In this document: piece after piece, positions 59,901 through 64,000 of the stretch | How the letters are laid out: every line of letters begins with the position of its first letter | How positions within the stretch are numbered: the first letter of the stretch is position 1 | Source: Bolinopsis microptera | Taxonomy: Eukaryota; Ctenophora; Tentaculata; Lobata; Bolinopsidae | Length of the DNA: 64,000 bases | Assembly (NCBI RefSeq): GCF_026151205.1 | Contig: NC_087082.1 | Coordinates: 8,440,901 to 8,504,900, forward strand | Direction of reading: 5' to 3' | Made by a program: the position numbers and the translations under genes | The notes under the pieces: generated by a model | Databases searched by the model: none | What the model was told of the DNA's origin: nothing | Seen by the model: the letters and a program-made list of their open reading frames with translations, nothing else

Positions 59901-60779
59901 AATCGGGGCACGATAAATCGGGGTTTTACTGTATAATCCACGCTCATTAATTAAACTGAAGTTTTACTGAACTCTCCAACAACACTAAAGCACCCCTGCA
60001 GATTTCGTCGATTTCAGGTGCCGTCGGCACCATAAAAATTAAAAGCAAACATAAATTTTTTCCCCTAAAATCGAACGCTTTCTGCGCAAAAAATTGACCT
60101 CAACAGAAAAAATTAAACATGGCTTCAAAGTTCAAATCCAAATTTGAACCAGAGATTTTTCACTTCCTCTCGATAAACTTAATTTTCAGCCCAAAATAAA
60201 GTCTCAAAGGGGTAAATTACTCAGGTCAGGATTGTAGGCAATGATTATGCCAAACCATACATTTTTGTAAATTCATTAAACTTTCAATTTAGCCTAAAAC
60301 ACCCTATTTCGCAAAAATTTTCCGGGGGGCTGCGCCCCCCTAGCCCCCGCCAATGTGGTCCGCCCCTTACCTGGACCCCGCTGGGGGCCGCGCCCCCAGA
60401 CCCCTGCCACAGCTTGCAGCTTCGCTCGCCGACAGCCCCCCCCCCCCAAGGAAAATCCTGGCTACGTGCCTGAGCAAAATATAGGTTAAGGGCTTTTCAG
60501 ATGATTTGGCTCCTCAACAGATACCGACGTACATAACTGTCAATATGTAGTTTAGGTTTACCTGGCCCGTAGGTTACGAATGTGCCCGAGGAGGAAAAAA
60601 AAGCAAACTTATGAAAATTTCTCGGGAACTTAAAAGTTCACCTCAAAACGAAATCTGCACCTATGCACTAAACGTACCTGCTTGACAGGCTATCATGTCG
60701 GGCACTCCACCATCCAGAGGACGCAGGTAGTTAGCTGGAACCCACCCGATACCACCTGACCAGGATATGTACCACCAAC
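47969..60779 (-). CDS. Multi-SH3 adaptor, Tks/p47phox-like (3' part, nine exons)
   Basis: Exons, 5' to 3': 60779-60678, 57710-57645, 57467-57370, 57194-57119, 57002-56910, 53081-53017, 50536-50435, 49829-49710 and 48073-47969 (stop). Every junction is phase-compatible (1,1,0,1,1,0,0,0). They encode the C-terminal half of SH3-A (WWYISWSGGIGWVPANYLRP), SH3-B (YQCVSNFKASSRDEVSF, then DGWWYITVGG, LGPAQFL), a basic linker (RRVRKSMRSKRPAP), SH3-C (VVLEEYQ, MSLSVGD, EWWYVW, GWFPAAFL) and SH3-D (FKVISDYKAASAQELAAKKG, DWWYGSVGKKEGWIPSFFL). The protein ends four residues after SH3-D. A tandem SH3 pair followed by a basic segment and more SH3 domains resembles SH3PXD2/Tks scaffolds and p47phox organisers, which bind proline-rich partners of NADPH oxidase or podosome complexes. 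The SH3-A start and any PX domain were not found upstream. AATAAA overlaps the stop (AAATAAAGG). A SOUL gene sits in intron 56909-53082. Confidence 0.85.
48590..48870. repeat. Dispersed repeat, pair with 52230-52550
   Basis: Shared words in order: AGAAATGCTGACTGG (AGAAATACTGACTGG in the other copy), TGTTGGTATCTCAGGAATTTG TCAG, TCATTGTTTG, and GCTGTCCCTAGATTCCTCAA GTCTCCTCTG. The two copies are same-strand, lie in different introns of the SH3 gene, and differ by indels. The open frame at 48672-48932 is not conserved between them. Confidence 0.7.
50549..51803. repeat. 22-bp (2 x 11) minisatellite in an SH3-gene intron
   Basis: About 57 copies of a 22-base unit, CAGGTGAAACACAGGTTAAATA for each pair of 11-base halves (quoted in two parts: CAGGTGAAACA and CAGGTTAAATA). 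The array stops only about 12 bases before the acceptor of the exon at 50536 on the minus strand. Translated, it yields (M)FHLCFTCISPV-type frames in several phases, all artefacts. Confidence 0.95.
52230..52550. repeat. Dispersed repeat, pair with 48590-48870
   Basis: This is the second copy of the block described at 48590-48870, with an inserted segment between the GTCAGTTCATTGTTTG word and the GCTGTCCCTAAATTCCTC word. Non-coding. Confidence 0.65.
53235..53372. repeat. 20-21-bp TAATGTATACACTACATG minisatellite
   Basis: Six to seven copies of a unit reading ATGTATAATGTATACACTAC. The unit is largely self-complementary (GTATAC, TACATGTA). It lies in an intron of the SH3 gene, upstream of exon 53081-53017. 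Confidence 0.9.
54100..54927 (-). CDS. SOUL-family heme-binding protein, secreted, single exon
   Basis: An intronless frame of about 275 codons starts at ATG 54927 (context ACTAAAATGT). The first ~21 residues (MSQLFVVLGLLTVSLLKLVEA) form a signal peptide. A longer in-frame start at 54993 would add a hydrophobic stretch and seems less likely. After an acidic, low-complexity region, the SOUL fold runs from about residue 100 to the end: a CNKKECPVFEKL opening, GYETRLLARANW, the LYRYSSGANNDRGEKMSFLS strand-turn, MSVYIPQQFQNNPP, AFGGYREDPEYFNQ and a closing RQRMEVVLV strand. SOUL proteins bind heme or porphyrin with modest affinity; secreted members are often in body fluids. The start to the C-terminus is unbroken. 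It lies inside an intron of the SH3 adaptor, on the same strand. Lack of introns fits either an old single-exon gene or a retrocopy; no poly(A) tract was seen. Confidence 0.88.
   Translation of the reverse strand: MSQLFVVLGLLTVSLLKLVEAHRYKSPKYRQHFSIEEEAQGNFTREEADGYKECEEYLTDPDNEDLYENAANETNTAPNGQHHLLKRHKPKPVEQICNKKECPVFEKLESSGCGYETRLLARANWTVTTVDLDRPEGLREAYIRLYRYSSGANNDRGEKMSFLSPVVETYWLDQNSKVVNAVMSVYIPQQFQNNPPASTTKKVWVSEYPDYKIYSRAFGGYREDPEYFNQFALLKSSLERDNITPFPHARLTGGWTHHGFGRQRMEVVLVDDAYM
55660..56940 (-). repeat. 63-bp array of an SH3-gene exon end plus its splice donor (20 copies)
   Basis: Twenty copies of a 63-base unit; the first on the minus strand (near 56940-56880) contains the true 3' end of exon 57002-56910 and its donor (CCTGCTCCTA/GTAAGTA). 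Each later unit repeats TTAGGAAGAGCATGCGCTCT, AAACGACCTGCTCC and TAGTAAGTACAGTTC. A 20-base TAAATAAGAACTGTACTTAC insertion occurs after three units. The intact frames within it (RKSMRSKRPAPSKYSSYLVLV per unit) stay open because 63 is a multiple of three. Confidence 0.93.
57034..57486 (+). other. Open frame antisense to SH3 exons (not a gene)
   Basis: A 150-codon plus-strand frame here covers three minus-strand exons of the SH3 adaptor and their short introns. It has no recognisable domain, whereas the minus strand reads a clear SH3 core across the same bases, so it is listed only to prevent misannotation. Confidence 0.7.
58325..58650. repeat. Dispersed repeat pair member (with 37115-37345)
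   Basis: It shares TTTATAAAGACG, GCCTTCAAGTG, GGTCTCAAAAT, ATCGGATGT and GCCTTCGCCAAAAT in the same order as the copy at 37.1 kb, with a longer middle. It lies in the SH3-gene intron 60677-57711. Confidence 0.6.
58700..58794 (-). repeat. GGGTGATACTCGTAAAATAT dispersed repeat, copy 3
   Basis: The reverse complement of the block at 20843 and 21745, ending in ATATTTTACGAGTATCACCC. It includes ACGCGCACCGAGTTGGACTC. It lies in an intron of the SH3 gene. Confidence 0.7.
59759..59931. mobile_element. 173-bp Tc1/pogo-type MITE with internal CGGTAAATCGGGG repeat
   Basis: The termini CAGTAAAAGCCCGATTTACC and (inverted) CAGTAAAACCCCGATTTATC pair with few mismatches and abut TA on each side (59757-59758, 59932-59933). 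The interior is a run of about six 15-base GCGGTAAATCGGGGC units derived from the terminal sequence itself. Non-coding. Confidence 0.85.
60300..60482. repeat. GC-rich dispersed repeat with GGGGGGCTGCGCCCCCC palindrome
   Basis: An island of G/C in AT-rich DNA: CCGGGGGGCTGCGCCCCCC, GGGGGCCGCGCCCCC, CAGCTTGCAGCTTCGCTCGC, a C14 run and a terminus TGGCTACGTGCCTGA. Such compositions and termini are typical of MITE-like repeats in many marine invertebrate genomes. The left end was not defined. Confidence 0.6.
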
Positions 60780-61011
60780 CTGCACAAACACAGTTAGTGG
60801 GGTATTTAGGGTGGGCGGTGAAGGAATGTGGGTTGTGGGGTATAGGTCCCACAGCCTCCAGCCAAAACTAGCCTTAACCGTAGACATGATCGTACCTAAA
60901 ATCACTTCTGTGAAAATCCGATCAAATTAGAGCTTCTACAGCCCCCCTTCTTAATCAGAATCACGAATTGCAAAGACTGCAGCACCAAGCACCAAGTTTA
61001 ATGTATATTAG

Positions 61012-61095
61012 AATAATGTATAATGTATAATGTATAATGTATAATGTATAATGTATAATGTATAATGTATAATGTATAATGTATAATGTATATTG
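61012..61095. repeat. (ATAATGT)n-type short tandem repeat
   Basis: Eight to ten copies of an 8-base-like TATAATGT word in a row. It produces the frame at 60961-61155, which is not a gene. Confidence 0.9.
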
Positions 61096-61462
61096 TATAT
61101 GTATATTAGAATACGTGTTATTGATGTCATGTAAAAACGACGTATCCCGAGGCATGCCGCTTTTAACTCGACAAGTTTCGGCTTTTTACGGCCATCCAGA
61201 AGGGACTATCACCTCAATAAATGTAATAGACTTGTAGTGTTGTAATTAGTTTAAAACGTGTGAAGTCATTCATCCAAATTAGTAGCATACACACGCCTCG
61301 GTGAACGCTTTTTGTTTCTTGTTTCTTCTGCAGATAGCACGATGATCGTTTTGCCAATAAAAAGTTGGTCAAATTTTATGACGAACCGTTCTGATTATTA
61401 ATTTGATTAATTGTTAATTTATTGTTAATTTACTGTATTATATATATGTATAATGTATATAT

Positions 61463-63044
61463 ATGGATACATTCAATTGAGTTTGAGGATATTGGTAAAC
61501 AAAAATAATAGTGTTTTTGACGATAGTGCCAGTGGCTTAATTTTGGCATCTATTAACCTAGCGAGTTCAGAAGTTCTGAACATTAGCCACGTGACCCATA
61601 CTCCCATATACAGTGTATATTTTATTTCTGAGCAGTGTATATTATACACAGATCAGAAATAAAATGTATTGTTGTTAGGCACTATAATGTTTAAAATGTC
61701 ACATTTTTGTGACTTAGTTAACTGCAGTAGCTGCCCAATTAACATTCCTTGGTCTTAAATACAGTAGATTAGGTCAATCTAACAATTGTGATACAACATT
61801 GGTTAAAGGGCACGGATCGAGCGGCTATACGGCAATATTTGGATTACTTTGTCACACTCATAATACGATACCTCTTTTTTACTGTGAAGTGTCCTCAAAA
61901 CCCTTTTAACTTATTATATGATGGTTCTTCTATCAATTGCAGCCCTAAGATATGCTGTTTTGAATGGTTGCCTAATACACGCACTTGGCTATTGGGAAAT
62001 GAGATTAATTCTGTCACATTTTATAGAATTTTCAATTTTGGGTGCATTGCCGAAATCATTTATATCTAATTTTGGTTTGGAAAGCGTATGGACAATACAG
62101 GAGTATGGACGATACAGTCGATTCAAGAGAGGGCAGTTCATGTTAACATTGTCACAAAAATGATGTGACGAAGTCAACATTGCTTGCCCTATTTTGAAGT
62201 TCACCATACCTCTATTAGAGTTCAATATTCTTTCAGAAATAATTGGTAGATTATTGTCCAGCACATCAGAGCTCAAGTTTAATATTGTTAAGTTAAATTT
62301 TGCTAAGTCACTAAAAATGTGACAGAATTAAAATTTTGTGCCCCAACAATATAAATTTAATGCAGCAAACTGGTATGGGCTGCTATATTTCTTGTATTAA
62401 TCAATTCCAACCATATAATAATAAGAATGTTAATGTGAATGAAAAATTATCAAACGTTTAAAAAAACTTATGTTACGAAATTAACATTGCTTGCCCTATT
62501 TTGAAGTTCACCATATCTCTATAAGAATTCAATATAACTTTATCATGCTAAAAATTTCGATAAACAAGTTATCTTCCAGCGCAAGGAGCAAACAGAGTTA
62601 TAATATTTTTTTGTGACAAAATTAATCTATTTTTTACCATGTTGCGATGTTTCAATTGTGACACTGTAAACATATTACTACCATATAATAATTTATGTGA
62701 CTGGTGCGTGGTTGTAATAGTGTTGATTGATCCAGTATATAGTAAGTAATATAGGGTGTTTAAGCTGGCATATCAATATTTGCTCAATTTCACCAAAATT
62801 TGGTCAAACACAGCAGCAAGGGGTCCATATTTACTCCGTTACATGTTTGTAGTGTGACAAAGTAAACATTTCCGTGCCGGCCGTATTTAGGCGATATCTT
62901 ATCACCTGATTAGGATATCGTTATGTGTCAAAGTTTGCCTAGAGGATAAATAATTTCATAATGTGACAAAGTCAGCTACACCGTGCCTTTTGATAGGGCC
63001 ACTAATATTTACCACTATCCTCAAACTCAAATGAACGTGTCCAT
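61463..63044. mobile_element. 1.6-kb TIR element, inverted relative of 15.5-18.3 kb
   Basis: The left end TTCAATTGAGTTTGAGGATA TTGGTAAA and the right end (complement of TGGACACGTTCATTTGAGTT TGAGGATAGTGG) are the same TIRs as at 15468-18326. Its right half is the reverse complement of the other element's left half (for example GATATCGTTATGTGTCAAAG against CTTTGTCACATAACGATATC). It lacks the 310-base tandem array. TGTCACA/TGTGACA words recur throughout. No transposase. Confidence 0.85.
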
Positions 63045-64000
63045 ATAAACACAAAGTATCAATGTGCGTTTCGTTGCTTTATGATAATAATGTCCATCGC
63101 ACGATAAGCTGAAATTTTCGTTATGAATGTGCTATAACCGTAAACTATCACATTTGCTGGAAATTTTTGACATGAGAATCTTCTGCCCGCTCTCGAGATT
63201 TTATGCATCACTGATCTTAGTTGGAACTAATGTCTGACATTGTTCTTTTTTCTAAATCTTAGCGTTATTGAGCGCTATGGAATTATTGCACTTTTTAGAT
63301 TTGTCTAAAATTAGAATATTCACCCAGATCCATTACTATCGCGGGAAATTATCAGCGCTCAGTCTTCACGACTTTTCGGGGATAAAAGAGAAAATAGAGA
63401 CGTAAAATATTGATTAGGGAATATTTAGAACTTTATTATTATCGACGAATAAAACTGCGTACGGTTTATACTGGTAATATATGACGAATAAGGACATTGT
63501 ACTGATATTAAAAGTTGGAACTAGTGCTTTGAAAAATGTCTGACATTGTTCGTTTTCCTATATCTAAGCGTTGATGGGCGTTATTAAATTATAATACTTT
63601 TTAAATTTGTTAAAAATTAGAAAAGATTATTCACTCAATGACTCCGCAATCCATTTTTTTGAAAAAACAAAATTAAATAATAATCACGAGGAGTACACAA
63701 ACACACGCTAAATATAACAATTATGGAATTGGTAGTTATGTATTAATTTGGTATTCCATAATGATCGGAATCTGTCGAACAAAATTGTGATAAAGTGATT
63801 AAAGACACATTTCATATAGAAACATATATTATCATGACAGTCAAACGAAAAAGGAGAAATAATAATTCTGACAGTTAATTTTAAAGATATAACAAACATC
63901 TTCTTTCAAGGCGATATTGTCTTTTTCGTAAAATAATTCACAAAATAGAAATGCATTCGAATATCAATCGAGCAAATTTAATTTTTGTTGATCATCTTAA
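63045..64000. other. AT-rich stretch with one diverged duplicated phrase
   Basis: The phrase TTGGAACTA..TGTCTGACAT TGTTC..TTCCTAAATCTTAG CGTT occurs twice (about 63220-63320 and 63515-63620). No exon of the SH3 gene, including any PX domain, was recognised here. Confidence 0.5.

Noticed and set aside
60790-64000. Upstream SH3-A exon and PX domain of the SH3 gene
   Set aside because: I looked on the minus strand for an SH3 N-terminal half ending in phase 1 and for PX-like blocks, and found nothing I could support.

Overview
This is a window of a repeat-rich, AT-rich animal nuclear genome. Genes are split by GT-AG introns of tens of bases to several kilobases and use the standard code. The proteins (a TRPC-type channel, NF-YA, a Tks/p47phox-type multi-SH3 adaptor, a CAP/SCP secreted protein, a SOUL protein, a C2H2 zinc-finger protein) point to a metazoan. 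Gene density, intron lengths and the mix of non-LTR and TIR-type elements fit a marine or aquatic invertebrate, perhaps an early-branching one, but nothing here fixes the phylum.

Layout. 1-3.4 kb: TAGCG-based palindromic arrays and a very long TG microsatellite. 4.8-7.9 kb (minus): a TRPC-like channel in four exons, flanked by copies of one dispersed repeat. 8-21.8 kb: almost entirely mobile and repeated DNA, including several MITE families, a 5'-truncated LINE, a 2.9 kb TIR element filled with TTTGTCACA motifs, and an inverted-arm element. 22.3-34.4 kb (plus): an NFYA gene that I reassembled from nine firm exons plus one candidate 21-base microexon. A complete five-exon CAP/SCP gene (29.4-31.0 kb, minus) lies antisense inside one NFYA intron. 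36.5-37.9 kb: two MITEs. 38.4-43.9 kb (minus): a three-finger C2H2 gene. One of its introns carries nested direct duplications ending in two very long, nearly perfect hairpins. 46.1-46.6 kb: two more MITEs with clear target-site duplications. 48.0-60.8 kb (minus): the 3' part of a multi-SH3 adaptor gene, reassembled from nine exons with matching phases, with a single-exon SOUL heme-binding gene inside one of its introns. 61.5-63.0 kb: an inverted relative of the 15.5-18.3 kb element.

No operon-like organisation is seen; the genes are functionally independent. The most notable structures are (1) tandem 1.35 kb units in the zinc-finger gene intron, each ending in a 149-151 bp inverted repeat whose arms differ between copies by matched substitutions; (2) a 20-copy 63-bp array that repeats the 3' end of an SH3-gene exon together with its splice donor; (3) nested genes in both orientations; (4) a MITE family with 9-bp target duplications; and (5) TAGCG palindrome arrays that look related to a 101-bp MITE. 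All exon joins are by eye from splice motifs, phase and family similarity; no alignment or transcript evidence was available.
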